This document shows positions 48,502 through 57,965 of a stretch of 63,808 nt of DNA, piece after piece. The position numbers and the translations under genes are program-made. The notes below the pieces were generated by a model. It did no database searches and was not told where the DNA came from. It worked only from the letters and a program-made list of their open reading frames with translations. This DNA comes from Acidobacteriota bacterium (GTDB lineage: Bacteria > Acidobacteriota > Terriglobia > Terriglobales > Acidobacteriaceae): positions 1 through 63,808 of the forward strand of contig JAJZGG010000009.1 in NCBI GenBank assembly GCA_021804965.1, read 5' to 3'. The stretch's first letter is position 1; every line of letters begins with the position of its first letter.

Positions 48502-49449
48502 CTAGACCGGCTGCGGGTAGTACTCGTCTTCCTCATCAATGCCGTAGCGACGCAGCAGATTCGGAAGGCTCTGGGAAAATGCCGAGCGGGGCATGACGGT
48601 GTCACATCCGGCTTCAATGGCCTTGATCTTCAGATCGCCCTGAATATGCGAGAGGAAGCCGATCACGGAGATGGACTTTTTCAGCTTGCTCTTCAGCTTT
48701 GGAATCAGGGTGAGGGACTTGACTGCGGCATTGTTCAGGTCAAAGACCACCAGCGAGGGATGATCCGGGTCGGCTGACTCCGCCAGATGGCTGACGATGT
48801 CCTTGTCTCCCTTCACGAACTCCACCTTGACGCCGAGCTTGCGGCTGACTTCCTGAATCTTGGCCACAAAAAACAGATCTTCAATCACGAGGAAGATGCG
48901 CGTGGGAGCATCCGCGGAGATGGCCGGCGCAGATTTCCCGCGCATGGACGTATCCGCATAATAGTTGCCATTGGCTGCCTGCATGATCGTGGCAGGAGGC
49001 CCGTCGGCGACGTTGCCATTCACCGAGCGATAGCTGTGATCCATGGGGCCGACAAACTCGCGCGGACCCTTCTGGCGGGCAGGCTTCCGCTTGCCGCCTC
49101 CACCCTGCGGCAGAATGCTGTTGCCGGGCTCCGGCTTGAAGCCGCCCTGCTGCTGCTTGGTGCGGCGCTTTTTGCGGCGGCTGGTCTTGAAGGAGCCACC
49201 CTCGCTTCGCTGCTGCGTGGCTGCCATGCTGGCCATGGGCTGCTGCTGCTGCTCGGCTGGTGCTGCTGCCTCATTGCCCGGGATCGATCCCTGGCCCGCC
49301 GGATTCGCATTGGCCGCGGCATTCTTGTTTTTTCTGCGCCTTCTGCGGCGGCGGTGCCCCTGCGAAGCGCCGTTTGCCGGCATGGATGAGGATGCCGCGG
49401 CGGACGATGCACCAGCCTCAGCGGCTGGCTGGATCGGTTCGGTCGTCAT
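48502..49449 (-). CDS. Degenerate receiver-domain protein with a basic disordered N-terminus
   Basis: Of 315 residues, 1-180 are low-complexity with Arg/Lys runs (HRRRRRRRKNKN, SRRKKRRTKQQQ), like RNA- or DNA-binding tails. Residues about 180-305 resemble a CheY-like receiver: RIFLVIEDLFF, VVFDLNN with the phospho-acceptor position Asp, and the final strand CDTVMPRSAF, where Met replaces the conserved Lys before Pro. One acidic residue of the DD pair is Glu. Phosphorylation is therefore doubtful. No kinase gene is near. Function is unknown. Confidence 0.7.
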   Translation of the reverse strand: MTTEPIQPAAEAGASSAAASSSMPANGASQGHRRRRRRRKNKNAAANANPAGQGSIPGNEAAAPAEQQQQPMASMAATQQRSEGGSFKTSRRKKRRTKQQQGGFKPEPGNSILPQGGGGKRKPARQKGPREFVGPMDHSYRSVNGNVADGPPATIMQAANGNYYADTSMRGKSAPAISADAPTRIFLVIEDLFFVAKIQEVSRKLGVKVEFVKGDKDIVSHLAESADPDHPSLVVFDLNNAAVKSLTLIPKLKSKLKKSISVIGFLSHIQGDLKIKAIEAGCDTVMPRSAFSQSLPNLLRRYGIDEEDEYYPQPV

Positions 49450-49995
49450 GCTTGCACTTCCTGTTGCATTCTGAATTCAAATGGTGCAGCGTTGCGTGGA
49501 AATCGGTGCTGCGTCCCGTACTGTCGAAATTGTGGTGCATCCGGCCTGGTCAGCCAGGACACTCTATCTTCCATCCTGTTCCATCTCGGTCTGGCACAAG
49601 CAGGCTCAGGCTGTTGCGGATCTTGCCAGAATGCCTGTTCTCAAACGTCAGCAGCGAAAGGACCACTGCGTCGGTTGCCGTGTGCTGCCCCGATTTGCAA
49701 ACTGTACCCAGTGCGAATTCTCGTTGTGGGGAGGGCTTAACGCAGTCCCCGTCCGCTGATTCGCATATGTTCGCCCGCCTGTTTTCATTCCGGCAGACAT
49801 GGAAATTGTAGCGAAGCAGGAGCAGTCGGTTTGTGCCGCATTGCCTGCATTGCCCAGCCCTGGCGTCATACTATCGCAGCAGGAGAGCGCAGCTACCAGC
49901 CAGCTTTGATAGTACAGGGAAGAGGTGGGGCTGACAACAGCCTCGTATACAAATAATCTTCGCGGCTCCCTCTTTGGTTGTGGTTTGCACTGCCC
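49450..49995. other. Gene-free interval of 546 bases
   Basis: No ORF with plausible composition or ribosome site is visible between the pseudo-receiver start and the mutM end. GC falls near 49740-49960. The promoter of the pseudo-receiver gene should lie here, but I cannot single one out. Confidence 0.5.
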
Positions 49996-50853
49996 CTATC
50001 GCTGGCAGGCCGGGCAGAAATGGGTGCTGCGTCCGGCCAGTTGCACGCGACGAATTGCGGCTCCGCAGACCCGGCAGGACTGGCCTTCCCGGCCATACAC
50101 TCGATGCTCCAACTGGAAAAAGCCTTTCACCCCATTGGCATCCACATAGTCTGAGACCGAGGAGCCTCCAAGCTGGATCGCTTGCGTGAGTACTTCCTGC
50201 AGCGCCACCCGCAGCCGTTCCAGTTGCGCTCGCGTCAGCCTGTGGGCGCGGGTCTGGGGTCGAATGCCGACGCGAAACAGGCTTTCATCGGCATAGATAT
50301 TGCCAACGCCATGCAGCAGATTCTGATTCAGCAGCGCGGCCTTGATGCTGGTCTTGCGCCCGTGGAACAGGGCATGAAAGGCCTCCGGCGCAATGGTCAG
50401 CGGCTCTGTGCCGGGGCCCTGGAATGCCTGCTGATGGCGGAGGTTGCGCAGCTCCAGTCGTCCAAAGCGACGGGCATCCACAAAGCGGATTTCGCGGCCA
50501 TCCTCAAGCGTGAGTCGGGCATGCGTATGGGCCACCACCTCGGCGGCGGAATCGGTCACCAGCAGTCGGCCGGTCATGCCCAGATGCACGATCCATTGCA
50601 GCTCCGGACTCTGCCCTGATTCCGCGCCCAGGCTGCCGGGCTGGTGCGCAGGCCCGGTCAGATGGCAGACGATGTGCTTGCCCACGCGACGCACAGACGC
50701 AAATTGTGCGCCCGTAAGCGCCTTTTCCTGCACACGCGGGGATGTCTTCATGGGCTCGCGGTGGCTGCCGAACCATGCGGCAAGAATGCGCGCGCCGCGG
50801 ACGCGCTCATCCACTCCCCGGGCTATGGTTTCCACTTCCGGCAATTCGGGCAC
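49996..50853 (-). CDS. mutM: Formamidopyrimidine-DNA glycosylase (Fpg/MutM)
   Basis: Fpg excises 8-oxoguanine and formamidopyrimidines and cuts the AP site. The 285-residue protein begins PELPEVETIARG after the initiator, so Pro2 is the catalytic nucleophile. This fixes GTG 50853 as start despite no Shine-Dalgarno. Lys is in the MKTSPR loop, and the C-terminal zinc finger CRVCGAAI...CPAC is intact. A TAGAAT hexamer ends 7 nt before the GTG, suggesting a leaderless mRNA. It is divergent from purA. Confidence 0.95.
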   Translation of the reverse strand: MPELPEVETIARGVDERVRGARILAAWFGSHREPMKTSPRVQEKALTGAQFASVRRVGKHIVCHLTGPAHQPGSLGAESGQSPELQWIVHLGMTGRLLVTDSAAEVVAHTHARLTLEDGREIRFVDARRFGRLELRNLRHQQAFQGPGTEPLTIAPEAFHALFHGRKTSIKAALLNQNLLHGVGNIYADESLFRVGIRPQTRAHRLTRAQLERLRVALQEVLTQAIQLGGSSVSDYVDANGVKGFFQLEHRVYGREGQSCRVCGAAIRRVQLAGRSTHFCPACQR

Positions 50854-50974
50854 GAATATGATTCTAGGGCAAGGCCGCCGGGCAGCAGGCGCTGCGTCCT
50901 TCCGCCGGGCAGTATATGATGGGCATGGTGTGTGACGGCATACAACAGGCCGATATTTCTGGAAGTTGGAAGCG

Positions 50975-52306
50975 ATGCGAGCAAAAACAGCAGTGATTCT
51001 GGGCGCCCAGTGGGGCGATGAAGGCAAGGGAAAGATTGTCGATGTTCTCAGCGGCGGGTTCTCAGCCGTTGCCCGCTATGCAGGCGGACACAACGCCGGT
51101 CATACGGTGATTATTCATGACCAGAAATTTGTTCTCCAACTGATTCCCTGCGGCATCCTGCGCCCCGACTGCAAGGCCATCATCGGCAACGGCGTGGTGC
51201 TGGATCCCATAGCTTTCCTGCGCGAAGTCGACAAGCTGCGCACGCTTGGCATCGATGTGGATGCCCAGCTCCATGTCTCCTCGCGGGCCCAGGTGATTCT
51301 GCCCTATCACCGCATGATTGAGCTGGCCGCGGAGAGCGCTCCGGGCCGCCAGAAGATTGGCACCACCAGCCGCGGCATTGGTCCGGCCTATGAAGACAAG
51401 ATGGCTCGCAGCGGGCTGCGTGTGGTGGATCTGCTGAACGAAAAGATCCTGAAGACGCACATTGAAAATGCCTGCCAGGAAAAGAATGCCATTGCACAGG
51501 CGCTCTTTGGCAGCGCTCCCATTGATCCGGCCCGAATGTTTGAAGAGTATGCTGCGGCAGCCGAGCGCGTCCGTCCGTTTGTGGCCGATACGGGACGGAT
51601 GCTGCACACCCTGATTACCGAAGGCGGCAGCGTGATGTTTGAAGGTGCCCAGGGCACGATGCTGGATATCGACCATGGGACCTATCCGTTTGTCACATCC
51701 TCATCGGCCACTGCGGGCGGAGCTTCCACGGGAACCGGTGTTGGCCCTACGGCCATTGGAACCGTGATTGGCGTGACCAAGGCCTATGTGACGCGCGTGG
51801 GTGAGGGACCGTTCCCCACCGAGATTCACGATGACTCCGCCGAACTGCTGCGCGCGCGTGGCAACGAATACGGCGCAGTGACCGGGCGGCCAAGACGCTG
51901 CGGATGGCTGGACATTCCGCTGCTGCGCTACTCCAACCAGGTGAACGGCACCGAGTGGCTGGTGGTGACCAAGATGGATGTGCTTGATGAGCTGGACGAG
52001 ATTCCGGTCTGCATCGGATACAAGATTGATGGCAAGTTCACCGATTCTGTGCCCGCCGATGTTCGCGGACTGGAATCGATTGAGCCGCAATATACCCGGC
52101 TGAAGGGCTGGAAACAGTCTACCGAAGGGATTCGCGAGTTCGATCAGCTTCCGCAGGCGGCTCAGGAGTATCTCCGCTTCCAGGAGCGCGAGAGCCAGGC
52201 CCGCATCGGCATGGTTTCCACCGGTCCGGAGCGGGATCAGACGATGATTCTGCCGGAGTTTGCCGATGAGCTGAAGCGGATCGGCGCAGCCATTCCCACC
52301 GCCTGA
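50975..52306 (+). CDS. purA: Adenylosuccinate synthetase
   Basis: PurA joins IMP and aspartate with GTP in the committed step to AMP. The 443 residues contain the P-loop-like GAQWGDEGKGKIVD, GGHNAGHTV, GTTSRGIGPAYEDK and QGTMLDIDHGTYPFVTSS. ATG 50975 follows GGAAG. Downstream lies a small monooxygenase with 29 nt between, probably in the same transcript. Confidence 0.97.
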   Translation: MRAKTAVILGAQWGDEGKGKIVDVLSGGFSAVARYAGGHNAGHTVIIHDQKFVLQLIPCGILRPDCKAIIGNGVVLDPIAFLREVDKLRTLGIDVDAQLHVSSRAQVILPYHRMIELAAESAPGRQKIGTTSRGIGPAYEDKMARSGLRVVDLLNEKILKTHIENACQEKNAIAQALFGSAPIDPARMFEEYAAAAERVRPFVADTGRMLHTLITEGGSVMFEGAQGTMLDIDHGTYPFVTSSSATAGGASTGTGVGPTAIGTVIGVTKAYVTRVGEGPFPTEIHDDSAELLRARGNEYGAVTGRPRRCGWLDIPLLRYSNQVNGTEWLVVTKMDVLDELDEIPVCIGYKIDGKFTDSVPADVRGLESIEPQYTRLKGWKQSTEGIREFDQLPQAAQEYLRFQERESQARIGMVSTGPERDQTMILPEFADELKRIGAAIPTA

Positions 52307-52335
52307 TGCCAACCCTGAATACGGAGAAAAGAAGA

Positions 52336-52623
52336 ATGGTCAGCTTTATTGTCCGACTGAAGTTTGCTCCGGAAGATCGCGTGGAGATGGCAGAGACGTT
52401 GCGGCAACTGGCGGAGGCCTCCCGCACGGAACCCGGTTGCATCTCCTACATTCCCTTTACGCTGGAGGATGATCCGGATACCGTGCTCATCTTTGAGCAG
52501 TATCGGGATGATCAGGCACTGGAGGCGCATCGCGCTTCGTCGCACTTTGAACGGCATGCCATCGGCGGACTCTACCAGCGGATGCGGGAGCGATCCGTCG
52601 AGAACCTTCGCACCGTGGCGTAG
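52336..52623 (+). CDS. Antibiotic-biosynthesis-monooxygenase (ABM) domain protein
   Basis: The 95-residue protein has the dimeric alpha+beta barrel of the YgiN/ABM family, with FIVRLKFAPEDR, EPGCISYIPF, FEQYRDDQALEAH and SSHFERH. Members act as cofactor-free quinol monooxygenases or heme-degrading enzymes. ATG 52336 follows GGAGAAAAGA; the upstream ATG 52306 directly at the purA stop is less likely. Substrate unknown. Confidence 0.85.
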   Translation: MVSFIVRLKFAPEDRVEMAETLRQLAEASRTEPGCISYIPFTLEDDPDTVLIFEQYRDDQALEAHRASSHFERHAIGGLYQRMRERSVENLRTVA

Positions 52624-52705
52624 TTGCGGGCTTCCGCCTGCGACTGTAATTTTCATGGAAAATTGCTTTACCGCCGCCATCTCCGGGCGCTAGCATGTGT
52701 CTACC

Positions 52706-53248
52706 ATGCGATGCGACTTCCTTCGCTCACCGGTTCTGCTGCTGGCTTTGGCCGGTTTCATGGTCTGTGCCCTGCCGGCCAGTGCAGCTGCCCGGTTTCC
52801 TGCTGCTGCATCCGCAACAGCGCCCGTGCCGCGTGGTCAAAAGCATGAATACCGTCGCCAGATTCTGCAACTGGAGCAGCAGTGGCGCGATGCACTGCTG
52901 CGTCAGGACACGCAGACGCTGAGCAGGCTGCTGAACTCCGACTATATGGGGATTGGAGCCAACGGTGCGATCGAAAGCCGGACGGAGACACTGCAGGAGA
53001 TTCACGCAGGCACACTCCGCATCACGGAACTGGCACTTTCCGAGCAGAAGGTGCGCATCTTTCGACAAACTGCCGTTGTCACCTCCGTGGCGGAACTGCA
53101 TGGGACGGACGACGATACACTTCTGGATGGTCGCTATCGCTACACCCACGTTTACGTTCGCGACTCAGACGGAACGTGGAGCATCGCCAGCTTTGAGGCG
53201 AGTCGCGTTCAGCCAAGAAAGCACGCTGAAGTCGGAAGTAACCAATAG
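52706..53248 (+). CDS. Secreted SnoaL/DUF4440-like (NTF2-fold) protein
   Basis: The 180-residue protein has a signal peptide (SPVLLLALAGFMVCALPASA) and an NTF2-like domain with LEQQWRDALLRQDTQTLSRLL, IESRTETL and YTHVYVRDSDGTWSIASFEAS. Such proteins bind small molecules or act as isomerases; the role is unknown. ATG 52706 is favoured over GTG 52697 because TAGCAT at 52691-52696 lies 9 nt before it and no ribosome site is seen. Confidence 0.75.
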   Translation: MRCDFLRSPVLLLALAGFMVCALPASAAARFPAAASATAPVPRGQKHEYRRQILQLEQQWRDALLRQDTQTLSRLLNSDYMGIGANGAIESRTETLQEIHAGTLRITELALSEQKVRIFRQTAVVTSVAELHGTDDDTLLDGRYRYTHVYVRDSDGTWSIASFEASRVQPRKHAEVGSNQ

Positions 53249-53595
53249 ACGCGACCTTCGGTAATCGATATGGATTCCCGAAGTTACTTTATATCGGCAA
53301 TATGTTACTCAAGATAGTCTTGACGAATCAGAACCATCCATTTCCCCTAGGGATACAGTGTCGAGTCTGCTTCCGTACGGGGCGGAGCGCTCCATGCACT
53401 GGCAGGATCCAGCCGGACTCCGAGGCACCTGCGCTTGAGAACGCTACCGTTCCGGCTTATTTCTGCAAGTTTGCCATCGGGTAAGAGATCGGATTTATGT
53501 TGTGCCGGGTGCTTCCATGCGCGTGAATCGGCGCATGCTGAAGTCCTCGTATCGTTCACCGGGCTCTGTGGATCCAGGATTGATGATTGCACCCT
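53249..53595. other. AT-rich gene-free interval
   Basis: This 347-base stretch is locally AT-rich (53250-53330), with related short runs such as CGGTAATCGATATGG and TATATCGGCAATATG. No ORF or RNA gene is recognisable. Confidence 0.45.
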
Positions 53596-53937
53596 ATGAG
53601 AACAGATAAAACCAACTCGTTGTCGCTGCTGCAATTCTTTTCGCTGCTCTTTCTGGTTCCGGGCATCTTTGGCCTTGTGGTCAGCACCATTCTTTCCACC
53701 AGCTATCTGGCCACGTTGCCGCGTATCCCCGATCCGCAGACACTGCGCATGACGCCGCGCGAGATTCACGGCGTGACCGTCTTTGAGACGGTGCAGGAGG
53801 ATCAGACCCTGACCCGCGTGGAGTATGCCGCCCTGGGTTGCTTCATCGTCGGACTGGTCTTTGGCGTGATGTATATCGAAAAGCGATCGGCATTGCGCAC
53901 GATGGAGACGGAACAAGAGCTGATGGGGCGCGCCTGA
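53596..53937 (+). CDS. Small two-TM membrane protein
   Basis: The 113-residue protein has a TM at about 11-36, a 45-residue extracytoplasmic segment (PRIPDPQTLRMTPREIHGV) and a second TM at about 80-98, with a short charged tail. No family is recognised. ATG 53596 has no strong ribosome site. It is convergent with pruA over a terminator. Confidence 0.6.
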   Translation: MRTDKTNSLSLLQFFSLLFLVPGIFGLVVSTILSTSYLATLPRIPDPQTLRMTPREIHGVTVFETVQEDQTLTRVEYAALGCFIVGLVFGVMYIEKRSALRTMETEQELMGRA

Positions 53938-54029
53938 GCCTGCGTCCCGCTGAAGTGAATCCTTTCAGAAACAGAATCTGATTCCACCCCGCGCGTGATC
54001 GAGCGGCGGTTGGTGAGCCGAGCAAAAGG

Positions 54030-54071
54030 AACAGCCTGCATCCCGGTTCTGCGCCGGAATGCAGGCTGTTT
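54030..54071. terminator. Terminator hairpin between convergent genes
   Basis: AACAGCCTGCAT and ATGCAGGCTGTT form a 12-bp stem with an inner CCGG/CCGG extension. On the minus strand it is followed by CCTTTTG. Confidence 0.65.
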
Positions 54072-54094
54072 GTCTGGCGCTGGAATGTTTGCGT

Positions 54095-55663
54095 TCAGAG
54101 CCGTTCTGCGATGGATTTGGCCTGCGTGAAGAGCAGCAGATAATCCGGTCCGCCGGCTTTGGAGTCCGTGCCGCTCATGTTGAATCCACCAAAGGGATGC
54201 GCACCCACCATGGCTCCGGTACATTTGCGGTTCAGGTACAGGTTGCCCACATGGAAATCCTGGGTCGCGCGATCCAGACGGGACCGGTCCCGGGTGTAGA
54301 TGGCTCCGGTCAGGCCGTATTCCGTGTTGTTGGCCACGGCCAGACCCTGTTCAAAGTCATCCACACGGATCAGGGCCAGGACGGGTCCAAAGATCTCCTC
54401 CTGGGAGATCACCGCGTTCGGGGCAATATCGGCGATCACGGTCGGCTCCAGGAAAAATCCGCCATCGGCATTGGGCACGGCCTTTCCGCCGGAGATCAGC
54501 CGCCCTTCGGCCTTGCCTGCTTCCATGTAGGCCAGAATGCTCTGCATGGCCGCCTGATTGACCACCGGGCCCATGTTGGGGTTCTCCACGGGATCCCCGA
54601 CCGTCAGCCGGGAGACGCGCTCGCGGATCTTTTCCACCATGGTTTCGTAGATGGGAGCTTCCAGAATGGCGCGCGAGCAGGCGGAGCACTTCTGCCCGCT
54701 GAAGCCAAATGCGGATGCGACAATTCCATCCGCCGCCGCATCCAGATCGGCATCGGCGCAGACCAGGATGGAGTCCTTGCCGCCCATCTCCATCACGGTG
54801 CGCTTGATCCAGATCTGTCCTGGCTGGGTGCGTGCCGCGCGCTCGTGGATGTCCAGACCCACGGCCTTCGAGCCGGTGAAGGCAATGAATCGGGTCTTGG
54901 GGTGTTCGACGATGGTGTTGCCAAAGGTTGCACCCGATCCGGGGCAGAAGTTCAGCACGCCGGCAGGCAGCCCGGCCGCCTCCAGCACATTCAGGAACTG
55001 GGCTGCGATGGTCGGGGAATCACTGGAAGGCTTCAGAATGACCGTATTTCCGGTCACAATGGCGGCGCTGGTCATGCCGGCCATGATGGCAAACGGAAAG
55101 TTCCAGGGCGGGATGACGGCGCCAACCCCGAGCGGGATATAGCGAAGCAGGTTGCGTTCGCCGGGAAACTGAATGGGTGTGGTTGCCTGATCCAGACGCA
55201 GAGCCTCGCGCCCGTAGAACTCCAGAAAGTCAATTGTTTCTGCGGTATCTGCGTCGGCTTCCGCCCAGTTCTTGCCGACTTCGTAAACCAGCCAGGCGGA
55301 GAAGGTGTGCTTGCGGTTGCGGATGATCTCTGCGGCGCGGAAGAGCAGTGCAGCCCGGTCGGCGGCCGATGTTTTGCTCCAGGCAGGGAAGGCTTCAAGT
55401 GCGGCATCCATGGCCTGCTGCGCGTGTTCGGCCTCGGCCTTCTGATGGACGCCGACAATCTGTGCCGGGCGCGCTGGATTGATGGACTGGATCTTGCTGC
55501 GGGTCGTGATCTGGCGACCGCCGATGACGAGTGGATACTCACGACCGAGTTCCACGGAGACGGCGGACAGTGCCGCGCGCATGGTTGCGGCCTGCTGCGG
55601 ATCCGCAAAATTGGTAAACGGTTCATTCACAAAGGGTGTCATCGCTGTTGTCATGGTTTCCAT
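54095..55663 (-). CDS. pruA: 1-Pyrroline-5-carboxylate dehydrogenase (L-glutamate gamma-semialdehyde dehydrogenase)
   Basis: The 522-residue enzyme oxidises glutamate semialdehyde to glutamate with NAD+ in proline breakdown. It has PWNFPFAIMAG, FTGSKAVGLDI, the active-site Glu in VMEMGGKDS and the catalytic Cys in FSGQKCSACSR, typical of the RocA/PruA branch. It is the monofunctional form, and no proline dehydrogenase is adjacent. A TATGAT hexamer ends 8 nt before ATG 55663, with no Shine-Dalgarno. Confidence 0.93.
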   Translation of the reverse strand: METMTTAMTPFVNEPFTNFADPQQAATMRAALSAVSVELGREYPLVIGGRQITTRSKIQSINPARPAQIVGVHQKAEAEHAQQAMDAALEAFPAWSKTSAADRAALLFRAAEIIRNRKHTFSAWLVYEVGKNWAEADADTAETIDFLEFYGREALRLDQATTPIQFPGERNLLRYIPLGVGAVIPPWNFPFAIMAGMTSAAIVTGNTVILKPSSDSPTIAAQFLNVLEAAGLPAGVLNFCPGSGATFGNTIVEHPKTRFIAFTGSKAVGLDIHERAARTQPGQIWIKRTVMEMGGKDSILVCADADLDAAADGIVASAFGFSGQKCSACSRAILEAPIYETMVEKIRERVSRLTVGDPVENPNMGPVVNQAAMQSILAYMEAGKAEGRLISGGKAVPNADGGFFLEPTVIADIAPNAVISQEEIFGPVLALIRVDDFEQGLAVANNTEYGLTGAIYTRDRSRLDRATQDFHVGNLYLNRKCTGAMVGAHPFGGFNMSGTDSKAGGPDYLLLFTQAKSIAERL

Positions 55664-55747
55664 CCCGAACGATCATACCCGAGAGGCTTTGACCGTGACC
55701 ACCCTCCGACGAGGGAGATTTTGCTCCTGTCGCAGAGAGTTTTCGCC

Positions 55748-57757
55748 TCAGTCCAACTCCGGTTTTGCGGCAAAGAACTCCTCAACCACGCTGAGATCCC
55801 GGGTCTGGCGATAGGGTGGCAGGCTGTCCAGAAAGACTCTTCCGTACTGCTTCTGCCGGATGCGTGGATCAAGCAGCACGAGCACGCCGCGATCATCCAG
55901 CGAGCGAATCAGGCGTCCGAATCCCTGCTTCAACGTGATGACGGCGGATGGAATCTGATACTCGTAAAACGGATTGCCGCCGGCCTCCTCAATGGCCGCC
56001 ATGCGCGCGGCAACCACGGGATCATTCGGTACGGCGAAGGGCAGCCGATCAATGATGACGCAGCTCAGCGCTTCGCCCTGCACGTCCACGCCCTGCCAGA
56101 AGCTGGAGGTTCCACAGAGCACCGCATTGGGAGTTTCGCGGAAGCGCTGCAGCAGAATATTGCGCGGCGCGGTTCCATGAAGAAGGATTGGAAACCCGAT
56201 TCTGGACTGCAGCCGCTCGCTGATCTCCTGCATCTGGCTGTAACTGGTGAACAGGCAGAAGGCGCGACCCTGGGTGATCTCCAGCACGCGCTCGATGCAC
56301 TCGACGGCCTCGCTCTGGAAGGCCGGAGAGCGTGGATCGGGCATCTGGGGTGGCAGATAGAGCAGCGCCTGCTCCTCATAGCGGAAGTGGGACGGAACAA
56401 TGAGCTGACGCGCATCCCGCAGGCCGAGTCGGGAGCAGATGTGCTCGAATCCTCCCTGCACGGTCAGCGTGGCCGAGGTCAGGATCACGCTGGGAATGCT
56501 CTCAAACAAATGATCCTCCAGCAGCGTGGAGACATCGATGGGAGTGGCCTGGATCAGGGTGGTGCGCATCTGCTGCCGCAGCCCGCCGGCCGTGCGCCGC
56601 TCCAGCCAATAGACCATGTTGCCGGAGTGCGACTCGAGCACAAACTCCAGCTCCGAGCGCAGCTGCGCAATGCGCCTGCGCAGCCCCGCCGATTCATCCA
56701 CGCTGCGCAGCTGATCCAGCTCGGCTTCAAGTCGCAGGAGCGAACTGCGTACGCTGAGGTAGAGGTCGCCGCTGGTCTCCAGAAACTCCTCGCGCTGCTG
56801 AAATGGCTGACGGCCATCCTCGGCAATGGGCAAAAGCTGGAAGAAGATACGTGACCGCTCCAGCATGTGCTGCGCGGAGAAGTGCATCTGGGCCGCGGTA
56901 TCCGGATGCTCCCGATAGACAGCCTCCAGATCGCGCGCCAGATTTTCAAATCGCTGGTTGCTGACCGCGATTCCGAAGTAGCTGCTGGCCACCGACTCCA
57001 GCTCATGGGCTTCGTCGAAGATGACCGCAGCAGCCTCCGGCAGCACGCCGGCATCGGGTGCTCCGGCAGCCTCGCGCCGCACCGCCAGATCGGCAAAAAA
57101 CAGGTGGTGATTCACGATGATGAGGTCGCTTTCCAGCGCCTTGCGTCGCATCTCCGTGATGAAGCATCGCTGGTAGTCCGGACAGGTTGAGCCCAGGCAG
57201 GCTTCGCTGCGTGCATCCAGGCGCGACCACAGCTCACTGGCCTCCGGCAGATCGGCCAGCTCGGAGCGATCTCCGGTCTCGGTCTCCTGCTCCCAGGCCA
57301 GAATCTGGCTGAACTGCCGCTGCAGATCCAGTCCTGTCAGCACTGGCTGGCGGCCGAGCGTGACCAGTTTGTGGCGGCAGAGATAGTTGGAACGACCTTT
57401 CATGACGCAGACGCGCAGCGGTCCAAGCAACGACTCAAGAAAGGGAATGTCCCGCGAGATCAGCTGATCCTGCAGCGCCTTGGTCCCGGTGGAGACGATC
57501 ACGCGGCGCCCGGATCGCAGGGCCGGCAGCAGGTAGGCCAGCGTCTTGCCGGTTCCGGTTCCCGCTTCCACGATCAGATGCCGCTTCTCCTCCAGTGCCT
57601 GCTCCACGGCGCGAGCCATGGCCAGTTGCCCGGGGCGCGATTCGAACGGGAGCGGCGATTGCTCCAGCATGCCGCCGGGCGAGAAAAAGGCATAGAGCGA
57701 TGGCAGAGGCTTTGCCTCCGCAAGTGTGTGCCCTGGCAATGTGGGAGATTCGGACAA
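55748..57757 (-). CDS. DinG/XPD-like superfamily 2 DNA helicase
   Basis: The 669-residue protein carries Walker A EAGTGTGKT (64-72), the DEAH box in IFDEAHELES, and the later motifs SATL and a final arginine-finger region GFGRLIRS. The iron-sulfur cysteines characteristic of DinG/XPD are present (NYLCRH and CLGSTCPDYQRCF). It unwinds 5'-tailed DNA and R-loops. The start appears to be TTG 57757, weakly preceded by AGGG; ATG 57670 is an alternative that would drop 29 residues. It lies divergent from der. Confidence 0.9.
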   Translation of the reverse strand: MSESPTLPGHTLAEAKPLPSLYAFFSPGGMLEQSPLPFESRPGQLAMARAVEQALEEKRHLIVEAGTGTGKTLAYLLPALRSGRRVIVSTGTKALQDQLISRDIPFLESLLGPLRVCVMKGRSNYLCRHKLVTLGRQPVLTGLDLQRQFSQILAWEQETETGDRSELADLPEASELWSRLDARSEACLGSTCPDYQRCFITEMRRKALESDLIIVNHHLFFADLAVRREAAGAPDAGVLPEAAAVIFDEAHELESVASSYFGIAVSNQRFENLARDLEAVYREHPDTAAQMHFSAQHMLERSRIFFQLLPIAEDGRQPFQQREEFLETSGDLYLSVRSSLLRLEAELDQLRSVDESAGLRRRIAQLRSELEFVLESHSGNMVYWLERRTAGGLRQQMRTTLIQATPIDVSTLLEDHLFESIPSVILTSATLTVQGGFEHICSRLGLRDARQLIVPSHFRYEEQALLYLPPQMPDPRSPAFQSEAVECIERVLEITQGRAFCLFTSYSQMQEISERLQSRIGFPILLHGTAPRNILLQRFRETPNAVLCGTSSFWQGVDVQGEALSCVIIDRLPFAVPNDPVVAARMAAIEEAGGNPFYEYQIPSAVITLKQGFGRLIRSLDDRGVLVLLDPRIRQKQYGRVFLDSLPPYRQTRDLSVVEEFFAAKPELD

Positions 57758-57965
57758 AATGCGTACCCTGATCGTGCGGAAAAATCTTCCGCTTCCTTCA
57801 TACTATGGCTTTTCCTCGCCGTGGATTCCATTGCGAGGAGGGCCAAATTCCCCAAGGGACCGCTCGACGCTGCCCCGGTGCTGTAAGACAATGAAGGAAG
57901 CACGCAGAAAAGCCACTCGGGAGCAACCCATCTGGACCTGCTGCAGTTGATCGAATGGAGTTTCT

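Noticed and set aside
49481-49759. Small coding gene upstream of mutM
   Set aside because: The frame lacks a ribosome site, domain or codon pattern like the neighbours.
54059-56854. A 931-codon plus-strand frame
   Set aside because: It runs antisense across both pruA and dinG, including their intergenic gap. No motif supports it.
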